A stretch of DNA of 64,000 nucleotides from Alphaproteobacteria bacterium (GTDB lineage Bacteria > Pseudomonadota > Alphaproteobacteria > GCA-2731375), in the NCBI GenBank assembly GCA_021776235.1, contig JAJFGG010000161.1, positions 62,001 through 126,000 on the forward strand, given 5' to 3'. The notes under the pieces were generated by a model. It ran no database searches, was not told the DNA's origin, and worked only from the letters and a program-made list of their open reading frames with translations. The translations under genes were made by a program, and so were the position numbers. Of this stretch, positions 33,224-44,000 are shown in pieces; position 1 is the stretch's first letter, and each line of letters opens with the position of its first letter.

Positions 33224-34615
33224 TTGAGCCGCGCCGGCAACCCGGCCGCATTAGGAACAACCAGGCCGATGCAGACCGGCAAGCCGATCAACGCCTTCAA
33301 TTTTCTGCGGCAGATTCGTGATAATGGGATCTCGATCTATCCGCCCTCGGCGCACCAAGTGGACTTTGCCTCCCGGCGCCTTGGTCTGCAGCAGTTTATC
33401 CTGTTGAATCATCCCGATTACATTCAACACGTTCTGGTGCGCAACCAGGAGAACTATCCCAAGGGACGCCTGACCCGGCAGATCCTGGGCCCGGCGCTCG
33501 GCCGCGGCCTACTGAATAGCGAGGGCGACTTCTGGCGCCGGCAACGGCGTATCGCGGCGCCGTCGTTTCACCACAAGCGCCTGATCGATCTGGCGGACGT
33601 GATGTCGGATACCGCATTGCAGACCGCGGACAAATGGCGCCTCGCGGCGCAGAGCGGCGGTTCACTCGACATCACCCGTGAGATGATGCGCCTGACTATG
33701 GAGATTGTCGCCAGGTCGCTGTTCTCCCATGACATTGCCGGATCCATCGACCAGTTGGGCGCGGCCATCACGGTAATGATCGATAGCATCGGAAGGCCCA
33801 GCCTGCTGGATCTTCTGGGGCTGCCGGAATGGCTGCCCCGGCCGCGTAGCCGCGAATTCAACGCGGCGATGGCGCTGATAAACAACACCATCTACGAAAT
33901 TCTGCGCCAGCGCCGGGCCGCAACACAGGCTTCCGGGGCGGACTCCGGTGACCTGCTGGGGATGCTGCTGGCGGCCCGGGACGAAACGACCGGGGAAGGC
34001 ATGAGCGATCGCCAACTGCGGGACGAGGTGGTGACAATTTTTGCCGCCGGTCACGAAACCACGGCGGTGGCCATGAGCTGGACCTGGTACCTGTTGTCAC
34101 AGCACCCGCAGTACGAAGCCAGGCTGCATCTGGAATTGGATCAGGTGCTGGCCGGGCAGGCGCCGCGCTTCGCGGATCTGGAACAACTGCCATATACCCG
34201 GATGGTCTTCGAAGAGGCGCTGCGGCTCTATCCACCGGCATTTTCTCTGACCCGCGTGGCGGTGGCCGATGACCGTGTTGGGCCGCACCGCATTCCGAAG
34301 GGCGCCATGGTCACCCTGTCTCCATGGGTGACCCACCGCGACCCGCGGCTTTGGCCCGATCCGGAACGCTTCGACCCGGATCGCTTCCTGCCCGAGGCTG
34401 TACGCCAGCGCCACAAGTTTGCCTATTTCCCGTTCGGCGGCGGCCCCAGGGTCTGCATCGGCAATAGTTTCGCCCTGATGGAAGGCCGGCTTATCCTTGC
34501 CGCCCTGGCGCAACGTTATCGTCTTCGCCTCGAGCCGGGCCACCCGGTGGAGCCCCAGGGCCGCATCACCCTTCGTCCCCGGCATGGCATGCCCATGACC
34601 ATTGAAGAACGCTGA
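33224..34615 (+). CDS. Cytochrome P450 (CYP4/CYP110-like bacterial type)
   Basis: A 463-residue P450. The I-helix oxygen motif is AAGHETTAVAM, the K-helix EEALRLYP gives ExxR, and the heme loop FPFGGGPRVCIGNSFALMEG contains the cysteine ligand. RGLLNSEGDFWRRQRRIAAPSFHHKRL is the C-helix region of the long-chain-hydroxylase-like bacterial P450s. The track start is a TTG with AAAGGGCGG upstream; an ATG at 33269 (MQTGKPINAF) is the alternative. No ferredoxin or reductase gene is adjacent. Substrate probably hydrophobic; unproven. Confidence 0.93.
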   Translation: MSRAGNPAALGTTRPMQTGKPINAFNFLRQIRDNGISIYPPSAHQVDFASRRLGLQQFILLNHPDYIQHVLVRNQENYPKGRLTRQILGPALGRGLLNSEGDFWRRQRRIAAPSFHHKRLIDLADVMSDTALQTADKWRLAAQSGGSLDITREMMRLTMEIVARSLFSHDIAGSIDQLGAAITVMIDSIGRPSLLDLLGLPEWLPRPRSREFNAAMALINNTIYEILRQRRAATQASGADSGDLLGMLLAARDETTGEGMSDRQLRDEVVTIFAAGHETTAVAMSWTWYLLSQHPQYEARLHLELDQVLAGQAPRFADLEQLPYTRMVFEEALRLYPPAFSLTRVAVADDRVGPHRIPKGAMVTLSPWVTHRDPRLWPDPERFDPDRFLPEAVRQRHKFAYFPFGGGPRVCIGNSFALMEGRLILAALAQRYRLRLEPGHPVEPQGRITLRPRHGMPMTIEER

Positions 34616-34658
34616 CAATAATGTGGTGAATTTGGACCCAGGACATTAGGCTTCGCAT

Positions 34659-35699
34659 ATGCATTTCGGGATATTCATGGAGTTCGGGTTGCGCGATGGC
34701 GGCTCCGAAGCGGCAGCGTTTCGCGAGGGTTTGGATCTCGCCGACGCCGCCGAGGCCTGGGGCTTGGATAGCGCGTGGCTCTCCGAGTTTCATTTTTCGC
34801 CTGAGCGTTCGGTGTTGTCCTCGCCTATCGTGGTCGCGGGGGCCCTTGCGGCGCGTACCCGGCGCATGCGAATTGGCATGGCGGTATATGTATTACCCCT
34901 GAACAATCCATTGCGGATCGCCGAAGAGGCCGCGACCGTGGACCAGATTAGCGGCGGTCGCTTCGATTTTGGTATTGGCCGAAGCGGCTTTGTCCGTTCC
35001 TATAACAGCTACAATATCGACTATGGTGAAAGTCAGGGGCGCTTTGACGAGGCCCTGCAAATTCTGCGCGAAGCCTGGTCCGGCAAGACATTCTCGTTCG
35101 ACGGACAGTTTTACAAAGTGACCGACGCACAGGTGGTTCCACAACCCGTGCAACAGCCCTATCCGCCCATGCGCATGGCGGCCACGTCTGCGGGCACCTT
35201 CAAAACAGTCGCCGAGCAAGGTTTGCCGTTATTCGTCGGCCTTCGTGGTGATGGCTTGGGGACCCTGGTGGAGAATATCAAAGTGTATCGGGAAACCTGG
35301 CGCAGGTCAGGGCATGACGGCAAAGGCAGCGTCTTTTTGCGGGTTCCGGTCTATGCCGCCGATACGGAAACCGCCGCGTTCGAGGAGCCACGCGACAATA
35401 TCATTCACTATTTCGAACGCCAGGCGCGTTTGATCGCGGCAAGCAGCCCCAAGGGCGGCAACGCCGAGCGCCGCAATACAGCGGCGGAATTGTCGGCCTT
35501 GTCCTATGACGACATTTTGCAGGACCGGGTGGCGTTTGGCACCGCGGCCCGGTTAATAGACCGGGTTAACGAATGGCGCGATAAATTGGGCATTGACGGG
35601 ATTACGGCGGAAACCAACGCTGGCGGCTTGTTGAGCGAGGCGCAGGTCAAAAACAGCCTTCGCATCATTACCAGGGACGTCATGCCTGCCTTCAAGTAA
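34659..35699 (+). CDS. LLM-class flavin-dependent oxidoreductase
   Basis: A 346-residue luciferase-like monooxygenase. It shows MHFGIFMEFGL at the start, GLDSAWLSEFHFSPERSVLSSPIV, RRMRIGMAVYVLPLNNPLRIAEEAATVDQISGGRFDFGIGRS, the canonical flavin and phosphate-binding strands, and QQPYPPMRMAATS. It needs FMNH2 from a partner. It follows the P450 by 43 bases on the same strand and may be co-transcribed with it, giving two sequential oxygenation steps; that is inference. Confidence 0.92.
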   Translation: MHFGIFMEFGLRDGGSEAAAFREGLDLADAAEAWGLDSAWLSEFHFSPERSVLSSPIVVAGALAARTRRMRIGMAVYVLPLNNPLRIAEEAATVDQISGGRFDFGIGRSGFVRSYNSYNIDYGESQGRFDEALQILREAWSGKTFSFDGQFYKVTDAQVVPQPVQQPYPPMRMAATSAGTFKTVAEQGLPLFVGLRGDGLGTLVENIKVYRETWRRSGHDGKGSVFLRVPVYAADTETAAFEEPRDNIIHYFERQARLIAASSPKGGNAERRNTAAELSALSYDDILQDRVAFGTAARLIDRVNEWRDKLGIDGITAETNAGGLLSEAQVKNSLRIITRDVMPAFK

Positions 35700-35762
35700 G
35701 GCATGTTCCGTATAATTGCCCGAATTGGAAATTTCCGCGACCCTGCATACCCCGGCTCGAAT

Positions 35763-36641
35763 TCAGGATGGGTATGGCGAGGCCCAGGGTTGGTTGTCAT
35801 AGCCCGGCGCGAAGGCCCTATTGGTCTGCGCTGGGTTGCGGTTGATAAGCTGACGTGCGTAAAGCGGATGGGTCATTGAGCGGATTTCATGTTCGAGCGG
35901 ATACAGCACATCGCCGCTGTCCAGGTCGACGATATGAAGGAAGCGGTATTGGTGCTGGTTGCTTTCTTCGGTGATCAGGCCGCGATCGAGCAGTTTCGCA
36001 TGCGGCTGCGAAAAATTGTTGACGTAAAGTTGTAGATGATGGCCGTCGTATTTTGGCAATCGCCCCTTCGACTCCCGGAAAATCAGCTGCTGGTGATGAC
36101 CTGCTACGACATGCGCCGCGGGCGCCTTTTCGAACGCTTTGACCCTGGCCGCCGTATCAAGGATTTCCCGGTAGAAGCGCGCGATGCCCCTGGCTGTACC
36201 AGCCGGAACATTGAACAGAACATAGGCCATGCCCAGCCGGGTTGAGCCAAACTTCGCATTGACTTGATGACAGCGGATTTTGTTGCCCCACGGGCAGGTG
36301 ACGTCGATGTGACCGTTCCCTGACCGGTAGGCGAACTTCGTGCCCTTCAGGTCGGGGCGCACGGCCTTTAGACTGTTTGCGAGGTGTTTCAGATCCGGCA
36401 CCACCAGCCCGACCCGCCCGCGCAGCACCTGGGGCTTGCCGGTCGGCAAGTGAAACTGGCTGCGGCCCACATTGACCCACATGTTGATCACGCCCGTCAC
36501 GAGATACGGATCGCGCGTGAGCCCCAATCCGGTAATGTAGAACAATGTCGCCAGCCGCTGGTCAGGCACCCGCACATTGACATGTTCAAGGCTGACGACA
36601 TTGGCCAGGTCTTCAGCGGCGCGGTCGAATTGCTTCCCCAT
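35763..36641 (-). CDS. VOC-superfamily (glyoxalase/extradiol dioxygenase fold) protein
   Basis: A 292-residue protein with two vicinal-oxygen-chelate modules. The first starts LEHVNVRVPDQRLATLFYITGLGLTRDP, and the second lies around GMAYVLFNVPAGTARGIARFYREIL, KYDGHHLQLYVNNF and the late RFLHIVDLDSGDVLYPLEHEIRS. His and Glu residues at the usual metal positions are visible (LEH, GHH, LEHE) but not all can be placed. The ATG at 36641 (MGKQFDRAAED) has CAGGGAAG upstream and is preferred to the track start. Function unknown. Confidence 0.75.
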   Translation of the reverse strand: MGKQFDRAAEDLANVVSLEHVNVRVPDQRLATLFYITGLGLTRDPYLVTGVINMWVNVGRSQFHLPTGKPQVLRGRVGLVVPDLKHLANSLKAVRPDLKGTKFAYRSGNGHIDVTCPWGNKIRCHQVNAKFGSTRLGMAYVLFNVPAGTARGIARFYREILDTAARVKAFEKAPAAHVVAGHHQQLIFRESKGRLPKYDGHHLQLYVNNFSQPHAKLLDRGLITEESNQHQYRFLHIVDLDSGDVLYPLEHEIRSMTHPLYARQLINRNPAQTNRAFAPGYDNQPWASPYPS

Positions 36642-37017
36642 TTGAAACTTCCCTGTGGCGTGGCCAACGATTTTGACATTTCGATACTGTGACAGGTTCG
36701 GGGCCGGCAGCAAGTCGTCGTGTTCAAATGACCGGGCGGAACCTTCCGGCTACGTCCCCGGCCCCAAAGCATTCGAAGTCTATGTACCGACAGGCAACAA
36801 GTCCATGGATGCTTGGCCAAAATTGGTTCATTCGCCTCCCTGTGCGGCCCTGGGGTCGTGGCCGGTTGTTGCGGGCATAGTGGTTGAGAGGCACTGGTAC
36901 CGTTTATGGGTACCTATCACCGCAAGGCGGTATAACAGGCAGTCTCGTATGGTACTGAATTCCGGGTTTGCCGAAACTCTGAAAATCTTTGATTCGACTC
37001 TTAGCCGTTCATCAGGC
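36642..37017. other. 376-base gap with no supported gene
   Basis: Overlapping short ORFs here have no motif or start signal. Two GGTACC palindromes 13 bases apart (36896-36901 and 36909-36914) are the only visible structure. Confidence 0.4.
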
Positions 37018-37305
37018 TCAAGGCATGAGACGCCGAAATTCGTGCATGGCCTTCTTCTGCTGCAGCGCCAGATGCCGCAGACCCTGTAGCGTGCAACACC
37101 CGCCAAGCTTCATATCCTCGAGTGCTTTTGCCGTATCGTCACAAACGGACCGCAACTTAGTGGCCTCTGGAGCGGAGAGCAGTGTGGATATTTTTATGCC
37201 GTATTGGATTGATTTATGGAGTTTTGCGATTGCCACCTCGCATTTTTCCAACGTCTCGTCGTTTTGCCCGGCGCAAAACATTTCCACTTGAATAATGTTT
37301 GACAT
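37018..37305 (-). CDS. Small hypothetical protein
   Basis: A 95-residue, probably helical and cytoplasmic protein (KCEVAIAKLHKSIQYGIKISTLLSAPEATKLRSVC..). It has five cysteines, including the pair GGCCTLQG near residue 69, and a basic end (QQKKAMHEFRRLMP). CGGGAAA lies about nine bases before the ATG. The composition looks like a real coding sequence, but I cannot name a family. It stands alone, on the same strand as the chemoreceptor upstream by coordinates. Confidence 0.5.
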   Translation of the reverse strand: MSNIIQVEMFCAGQNDETLEKCEVAIAKLHKSIQYGIKISTLLSAPEATKLRSVCDDTAKALEDMKLGGCCTLQGLRHLALQQKKAMHEFRRLMP

Positions 37306-37454
37306 CGAGATTTCCCGCAGCCCCTGAATGGCACGCGGCTAGGCGCCCTGTAAAATTGGCAGCCAGCCAGCGAAACAACGGTTGCCCCCGACATCAGGGA
37401 GTTACTGCGCGGGGTCAAGCGCATGCGCCATGCTGGCGCACGCGCTTGACCCCG

Positions 37455-39134
37455 TCAGGCGGCTCTCACTTCAGCCAGGAATTTATCGACCTCGCCCCGC
37501 AGGGTCTCGGACTGGCGCGAGAGTTCCTGAGCCGATTGCAGCACCTCGCCCGAGGACTGGCCGGTTTCGGTGACGGCCTGGTTGACCTCGGTGATGTTGG
37601 CGTTTACCTCGTTGGTGCCGGACGCCGCATCCTGGGCATTGCGGCTGATTTCACCCGTTGCGGCGCCCTGTTGCTCGACGGCAGCTGCGATTGATCCGGC
37701 GATCTCGTTGATTTCCGAAATCGTCTTGGCGATTCCATCGATGACCTGCACGGATTCGCCGGTTGCACTCTGGATGCCGCCGATCTGGCCGGCAATTTCC
37801 TCGGTCGCTTTGCCCGTCTGGGTGGCCAGGTTCTTTACCTCGGACGCGACCACCGCGAAGCCCTTGCCGGCATCGCCGGCTCGGGCCGCCTCGATGGTGG
37901 CGTTCAGAGCCAGCAGATTGGTCTGGCTGGCGATGTCGTTGATCAGGTTCACCACATCGCCGATCTTTTGTGACGCTTCCACCAGTCCCTGGATTTGCCC
38001 GGTCGCCTGTTCGGCGGCCTCGACGGCCTGCTGTGCGATACCTGCTGATTTGGCTACCTGGACCGAGATCTCCTGGATCGAAGCCGCCATTTCCTCCGAA
38101 GCCGAGGCCACGGTCTGGACGTTTGCGCTGGCCTGTTCGGAAGCGGCCTCGACGGACGCCGTACGGCTGGCTGCACCCTCGGCGGAGGCCGTCATGGACT
38201 GGGCCGTGCTCTCCATCTCGGTCGCAGCAGAGCTGACGGTATCAACCACGCCGCGCACGCTGGCCTCAAAGTTGTCGGCCATTGTATTCATGGCTTGGCT
38301 GCGCTCTTCCTCCGCGCGATGCTTGGCCGCCTCCTGTTCGGAGCGCAGACGCTCGGTCTCGATCATGTTCTGGCGAAACACTTCAACGGCAGAGGCCATT
38401 TCGCCGATCTCGTCGCCGCGCCCGGCGCCGGGAATTTCGACATCTGTATCGCCTTCGGCCAGGATACCCATCACCGACGTCATGTTTCGGACCGGGTGGC
38501 TGATACTGCGGGCCGCAAAGAAGCCTGCGCCTCCGACGATCAGGCAAAGGCTAATCACCCCGCCAATGGTGTAGGTCAGCACATTCGTGGCCTGTTCGTT
38601 CATCAACCGAACTTCGGTGCCTGCCGCGCCGCGCGCCGCCGACTGCTGGTCCGTAAGCACGGTTTCCAGCCGCTGGCGAACTTCGGCCAACGGACCGTTG
38701 AATTCAGCTAGCGCTGCTTCCTGGGCAAACTGAGCTGCGGAACCGTAAACCTTGTCCGCGCTGGCGCCGAAGGTGACGAATTCGGCCTTCATGGCTTCCA
38801 ATTGTTGCGTTACGCCGGCATTGGCTGCGCCTTCGATCTGGCTGTCGATTGCCATCTGGGTTTCTTCAAGCAGGCCTTCGAAGGTGGCCTTGTCGGCGGC
38901 GAGGTTGTCCATGTCCATTTCGGAAGGCGCCCGGCCGACCATGGCCAGTTGTGTTTGGAACTGCACGGCAAGATCGGCGCTGTTGGCGAGGCCGACGAAT
39001 GATTCTTTATACAGGCGTTCGCCCGATGACTGCAGCTGCTGGGCGCTAAATACGGCGTATGCACCTAGCATAGCAATGGCGATGATTGAGAGCCCGAGCA
39101 GGGCAAACAGCCGGACGGAAAGAGTGATTTTCAT
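37455..39134 (-). CDS. Methyl-accepting chemotaxis protein
   Basis: A 559-residue chemoreceptor: TM1 (about residues 5-28), a helical periplasmic sensing region with [26 protein letters not shown]2 (about 183-205), HAMP ([26 protein letters not shown]), and a long coiled-coil signalling domain with the hairpin tip [78 protein letters not shown]-type sequence that contacts CheA/CheW. The ATG at 39134 with AGGGGGAA upstream replaces the track start. It lies 125 bases downstream of the PstS-like gene on the same strand, which may supply its ligand-binding partner. Confidence 0.95.
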   Translation of the reverse strand: MKITLSVRLFALLGLSIIAIAMLGAYAVFSAQQLQSSGERLYKESFVGLANSADLAVQFQTQLAMVGRAPSEMDMDNLAADKATFEGLLEETQMAIDSQIEGAANAGVTQQLEAMKAEFVTFGASADKVYGSAAQFAQEAALAEFNGPLAEVRQRLETVLTDQQSAARGAAGTEVRLMNEQATNVLTYTIGGVISLCLIVGGAGFFAARSISHPVRNMTSVMGILAEGDTDVEIPGAGRGDEIGEMASAVEVFRQNMIETERLRSEQEAAKHRAEEERSQAMNTMADNFEASVRGVVDTVSSAATEMESTAQSMTASAEGAASRTASVEAASEQASANVQTVASASEEMAASIQEISVQVAKSAGIAQQAVEAAEQATGQIQGLVEASQKIGDVVNLINDIASQTNLLALNATIEAARAGDAGKGFAVVASEVKNLATQTGKATEEIAGQIGGIQSATGESVQVIDGIAKTISEINEIAGSIAAAVEQQGAATGEISRNAQDAASGTNEVNANITEVNQAVTETGQSSGEVLQSAQELSRQSETLRGEVDKFLAEVRAA

Positions 39135-39259
39135 GGTTCTATTCCCCCTTTTTGGGCGTCCACCACTTCTTGGCACCGCGCATATGGTGTGCATGGGTGT
39201 GGGACGATTGAAGCTGAGACGGCCATGACGGCTGGTTGCCGCCATGGCCGCTGGACAGG

Positions 39260-40009
39260 CTATTTTGAAGCCTTGGCGATTGCCGCAATCAGACGTTTGT
39301 GATCGGAAGACGGCGCACCCTTGGTAACGATCGAAAGGGGCTGTTTGGCCGAGACGCCAGCGATTACAGCGACACTTTTGTCGATGGTGCTGGAATTGCC
39401 GTAACTAATGGCAATTTTTGTTTGCGAAACCGCCTTGACGAGTTGTTTCGGTGCTGCCAATTGACGGCCACCGGCGAACATCCCCTTGCCGTCGAGAAAC
39501 TGCTTCTCGACTGTTGCGCGAGTGCCGTTGCCCGGCCGTTCGATAAACACCACGATTTTGCCGGAGTTGCCGCCGACTTCGCTCCAATTCTTGATCTTTC
39601 CGCTAAAGATCCCGGCGATCTGCGCTTTGCTCAAGGATTTTACCGGATTGGACGGGTGCACGATAAACTGCACCTTATTGGCGCCAATCGCATGGGCTTG
39701 CAGGTCCATACCATTTAGAGCACCGGGCTTCTTCTTCTCTACCTGACCTTTTTCAAAATCCAGGTCTGCTGAAATCATGGCGATATCAGCGCGGCCCTCG
39801 GCCAGATCGATCAGGCCATTACCTGATCCGTTGGTGACGATAGCAAGCGTGTCACCGCCGTCCTTTTCAATCTGCGACTGATTTGGCAATACGATGCCCT
39901 TACCTACGGTGCCGGACCCATGCAGGCGGATTTCGGCACTACTTACGCTCACGATGGCACTGGCACACATGGCGGCCAACGCGACAGTACGAAGTGTGTG
40001 ATAAAACAT
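39260..40009 (-). CDS. PstS-like periplasmic phosphate-binding-family protein
   Basis: A 249-residue secreted protein: signal peptide [25 protein letters not shown], then a periplasmic binding fold with [73 protein letters not shown] and [15 protein letters not shown], all landmarks of PstS. No pstCAB genes are near. The ATG at 40009 has GAGGGA eight bases upstream. Its position between a chemoreceptor and a two-component system suggests it senses phosphate or another oxyanion rather than feeding a transporter; that is inference. Confidence 0.88.
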   Translation of the reverse strand: MFYHTLRTVALAAMCASAIVSVSSAEIRLHGSGTVGKGIVLPNQSQIEKDGGDTLAIVTNGSGNGLIDLAEGRADIAMISADLDFEKGQVEKKKPGALNGMDLQAHAIGANKVQFIVHPSNPVKSLSKAQIAGIFSGKIKNWSEVGGNSGKIVVFIERPGNGTRATVEKQFLDGKGMFAGGRQLAAPKQLVKAVSQTKIAISYGNSSTIDKSVAVIAGVSAKQPLSIVTKGAPSSDHKRLIAAIAKASK

Positions 40010-40324
40010 GTGGTAAATCCCTCTTTGATTCAATGGATGACAAGTAATATGAAGAAAAAATATTAAGTAGTGATTAATAAAATAGACATAATGGGATATC
40101 TGTTCACTATAAACAGTACATATAGTGAATTAAAATGAAAAAACGCCAACGTTATTAATAATACTGAAGTACAAGACAAACAGGAATACTTGCGACAAAA
40201 TGTCATATTATACTTTGAAGCCAAATTGAATATGTTATGAGCGATGAAGGATAAATTCGTTTAGGCAAAGTTTCGCCGCGCCGCGGCCCGGAATTTGCCT
40301 GTCTAGATATGCGGAGATAATGAC
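40010..40324. other. AT-rich divergent promoter region
   Basis: A 315-base gap between the PstS-like gene (minus) and the response regulator (plus), far richer in A/T than the neighbouring coding DNA over about 40035-40260. It holds the dyad described separately and several TAATA/TATAAT-like stretches that could serve both directions. Confidence 0.6.
40103..40129. promoter_or_regulatory. Perfect 9-9-9 inverted repeat, probable operator
   Basis: TTCACTATA, a 9-base spacer AACAGTACA, and TATAGTGAA. The two arms are exact reverse complements. It sits 94 bases before the PstS-like start and 196 before the response-regulator start. The layout suits a dimeric DNA-binding protein; the divergently encoded OmpR-type regulator is the obvious candidate, although that family more often binds direct repeats. 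Confidence 0.5.
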
Positions 40325-41068
40325 ATGTTGTCAGGACGTCGTGTTTTGATCGTGGAAGACGATCCGGCTAGCCGCGAAATGGTCGTTAAACTGCTGTCGG
40401 GCGAAGGCGCTGACGTCGTTCAAGCCAGCTCTCGGGGAGAGTGGGAGGTCGTATGGCAAGATGAGAAATTTGATCTGGTCCTGCTGGACCTGAACTTGCC
40501 TGACGGCGACGGCCTAAGCATTCTTCGTCAGATTAGAGAGGATTCTGACGTTGCCGTTATAATTCTGACAGGAAAAGGTGAGGAAATCAGCGAAGTCCTG
40601 GGGCTTGAGCTAGGCGCAGACGATTATGTCATGAAACCATTTCGCCAGCATTCTCTGTTGGCGCGCATAAAGAATGCGTTACGGCAGGCGGGCGACACTG
40701 GCATCACGGATGAAGATGATCAGATGTCCCGCTTCAAAGTCCAGGGTTGGCGTTTCGATACGGAACAACGCGACTTGATTGCGCCCGATGGCAGTCGCAT
40801 ACCCTTGACGGCGGCGGAGTATCGCCTATTGCGCACTCTCTTTGAACAGCCAAACCGGGTCATTTCGCGCAGTGAATTGTCGGCGGCGGTGTTTGGCCGG
40901 GGCGTTGAGGATGACAAAAGAAGCATAGATACCTTGGTGTCTCGTCTCAGAGCCAAGTTCGGCTCCGACGAACTCTCCAAATCAATTATTCGCACAGTGG
41001 TAGGCGCCGGCTATTCCTTCAATTCAGAACTCGCAAATCGGTCCCCGACTGATAATAGGCCAAGCTGA
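40325..41068 (+). CDS. OmpR/PhoB-family response regulator
   Basis: A 247-residue two-component regulator. The receiver domain has the acidic pocket VEDD (residues 10-13), phospho-acceptor Asp55 in LVLLDLNLPDGDG, Thr82 (ILTGKGEE) and Lys104 (VMKPF). The C-terminal winged helix runs from about 145 with LTAAEYRLLRTLFEQPNRVISRSELSAAVFG and IDTLVSRLRAKFG...IIRTVVGAGYSF. It is divergent from the PstS-like gene and convergent with the hybrid histidine kinase, whose 3' end is 30 bases away; whether that kinase is its partner is likely but unproven. Confidence 0.94.
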   Translation: MLSGRRVLIVEDDPASREMVVKLLSGEGADVVQASSRGEWEVVWQDEKFDLVLLDLNLPDGDGLSILRQIREDSDVAVIILTGKGEEISEVLGLELGADDYVMKPFRQHSLLARIKNALRQAGDTGITDEDDQMSRFKVQGWRFDTEQRDLIAPDGSRIPLTAAEYRLLRTLFEQPNRVISRSELSAAVFGRGVEDDKRSIDTLVSRLRAKFGSDELSKSIIRTVVGAGYSFNSELANRSPTDNRPS

Positions 41069-41098
41069 ATGCCGGTCCCGCTAGATATATAGTTCCTG

Positions 41099-44000
41099 TC
41101 AGCCATCAAGGACCTGGCGAACCTTTGATCCTAGACCAACGCGGCCAAATGGTTTCGCCAGCAACTGTATGCCGGGGTCCAGCCGACCACGATGCGTCAT
41201 TGCATCCTCGGTATACCCTGACATAAACAGCACCTTAAGGCCGGGAAACTGATTGCAGGCTTCATCGGCCAGTTGCCGCCCGCTCCGGCCGCCCGGCAGG
41301 ACGACATCGGTCAGAAGCAGGTTGATCCGTCGGCTCTGTCTGATTTGTTCCAGGGCCGCGGCCGCCGTACCAGCCTCAAACACTTCATAACCAAGGTCGT
41401 CCAACATATTGACCATTACCGTGCGCAATTTGGCGTCATCCTCGACCACCATTATCACTTCGCCCCGAGAGGTGGCGTCGACAGTTATTTGGGAACTGTC
41501 ACCGGTCCAGGATTCTGCGTCGTCAGAAGCTCGCGGCAGATAGATTTTCATCGTCGTACCTTCACCGACTGTACTATAAACCCGTGCGTGACCGCGGGAC
41601 TGCTTCACGAAGCCATAGATCATACTCAGGCCCAGCCCAGTGCCTTCAGCCAAGCCTTTTGTGGTGTAGAAAGGTTCAAAAATCCGCGCCATTACTTCGG
41701 GCGGCATGCCGGTTCCAGCATCACTGATCGTCAAAAGTATGTATTGGCCCGGCTCGACCTCTGCCTGTGCAGCTGCATGGGCATCCTCCAAGCGGGCGTT
41801 TGCGGTCTCTATGGTCAAGCGCCCGCCGTCAGGCATGGCGTCACGGGCATTTAGCGCTAGATTGAGAATGGCATTCTCCAACTGGCTCGGATCGACTTCG
41901 CATTGCCAGAGGCCTGCATCTAGCACCAATTCAATTTCTATGGAGGTACTCAAAGTCCGCACGAGAAGGTCGTACATTCCCTTGATTAATTCGTTGGCAT
42001 CGACGGCTTTCGGCTGCAATGGCTGTTTGCGTGAGAAAGCCAAAAGGCGGTGTGTCAGATCGGCGCCGCGTCGCGTCGCACCAATTGCGGTTTCCACAAA
42101 ATCGGCAACCTCCAGGCTGTGCTCGGTTCGCGAAAGCAATAACTCGAGGTTGCCCAAAATGACCCCAAGCAAATTATTGAAATCGTGCGCTATTCCGCCG
42201 GTAAGTTGGCCAACCGCTTCCATCTTTTGGGATTGCCGCAGACGCTCTTCCAGCGCGTGGCGTTCGCTTATATCTACCCCTAGGCCGAAATAGCCGATTA
42301 CAGTTTGATCGGGCCCAATCTGTGGAACATAGACAAACTCCATCTGTCGCTCGCGGCCGTCAGGATACGTAACAGTTGTCTGGAATTCCTGCTGTGTTCC
42401 CGATAGCGCCGCCTCGATGTGCGCACGCAGTTTATCGTGGAATTTATGACCCACAATTTCACGGGCAGTTTTTCCAATGATTTCCGCAGCCGGCCGGTCC
42501 AGCAATTTCTCTGCCATTCTGTTGACGAATTTATAACGTTGGTCGGAGTCGATTTGAACGATTGACGCTGGAAGATTGTCGGTGATCAGGCCAAGCTGCT
42601 GCTCGCGGTCGCGGAGAGCATCCTGCACCTGCTTGCGTTCTGTCACATCGGTACCAATATTGACGATGCTGCCGTCCGGCATCTTCTGCTCCCGCATCAA
42701 AAGCGTAATGCCATCTCGCCGGGGCAATTCAAATGCAGGGCCGGGATTGCGGTGACTTTCCATTCTTGCAGCGAGCCAGTCTTCCTCCCGGCCGATCGCA
42801 TCAAGAGGCATCTGCGCGGCGACGAGTCCTCGCATGCGTGCTTCAAAGGTTGCGCCCGGGCGAAGGGCTGCAGCGTTGCCAGGATAGAATTTGCGGAGCG
42901 CCTGGTTGGCAAAAACCAACTTGTCCTCGGAATCATATACCGAGATAATATCGTCGAGACCATCGATGGCTGCGGTTAACCGACGCTGGGTCTCCTCTGC
43001 TCGTTTGCGTTCCGTGATATCTTTCAAGAATGCGAAGGAACCAAGGAATTCACCCTTGTCGTCGCGGATTGTCGTGGCATTCACGTCAAATTTTATCTCG
43101 GCGCCGTCCTTGGCTTTGAAAGAGCTTTCATATTGCCGATGGTCATTTTCGGTGCCCTTGACGATTTGCGTCTTGAGAAATGCATGATTTTCCTCGGCGA
43201 CGAAATCATACGCCGGGCGGCCGATAAGCTCGTTGCGGTCAAAACCAAGCATGTTGCACATGGCGTCGTTAACCTCAACGGTGCGGGCCTCCGCATCAAT
43301 ATGCCAATAACCCTCCTGCGTCCTGGCGATCACGTCCCGATAACGCCGCTCACTTTCGCGTAGCACAGTATAGGGCCGCCTCAAATTCGACACGACGATG
43401 GCTTGGAAAATGAGCCAGAAGGAAAAGAGCTTGAATATATGCCCGGCTATGTTTGACAGCCCAAAAACGCTGACATAGAAAGTGAACGAAAGTTCCGCGC
43501 ACATTGTCATGATGATGGCAGTGGCGATCAACAACTTTTCGTCGGTCGAGATGTCTAGCCCATGACGGAACAAGGCAATTAGTGCCAGCGCCAGAATTAG
43601 AACAATCAGATACTCACTATAAATTTTGAAATCGGTAAGACCTTCACCTTCTACGAAGCCAGTTGGGAACTCCCCTGCCAGGATCAGAGTTGTCAGTCCA
43701 ACAGCAACAATTGCAAAAAACACCGTCAGCAGAAATCCATTTTGCCTTCTTACTGCTGAAAAGGGGGCAGCCAGCAGCAAAGCCGCTTCCGAATAACGGG
43801 CGGCAAGCCAGAACTGCACCGCTATGTTGCCATCGCCTTCCAAAAAGACATTCATTCCCTTGTAAACAAGGGTATGCATTAGGTCCAGCGAGCCGATCCA
43901 GAAGTAGCCATAAGCCAGAAAAAGCAGGAGATTATTTCTCGAATATTGGCGAGTCGACAACGCAATTGCCAACATGATGAAAGAAATCACAATGACGAAA

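Noticed and set aside
36655-37089. 144-residue plus-strand ORF in the gap after the VOC gene
   Set aside because: No motif, no ribosome binding site, and it overlaps the VOC gene's own start region and a better small ORF on the other strand.
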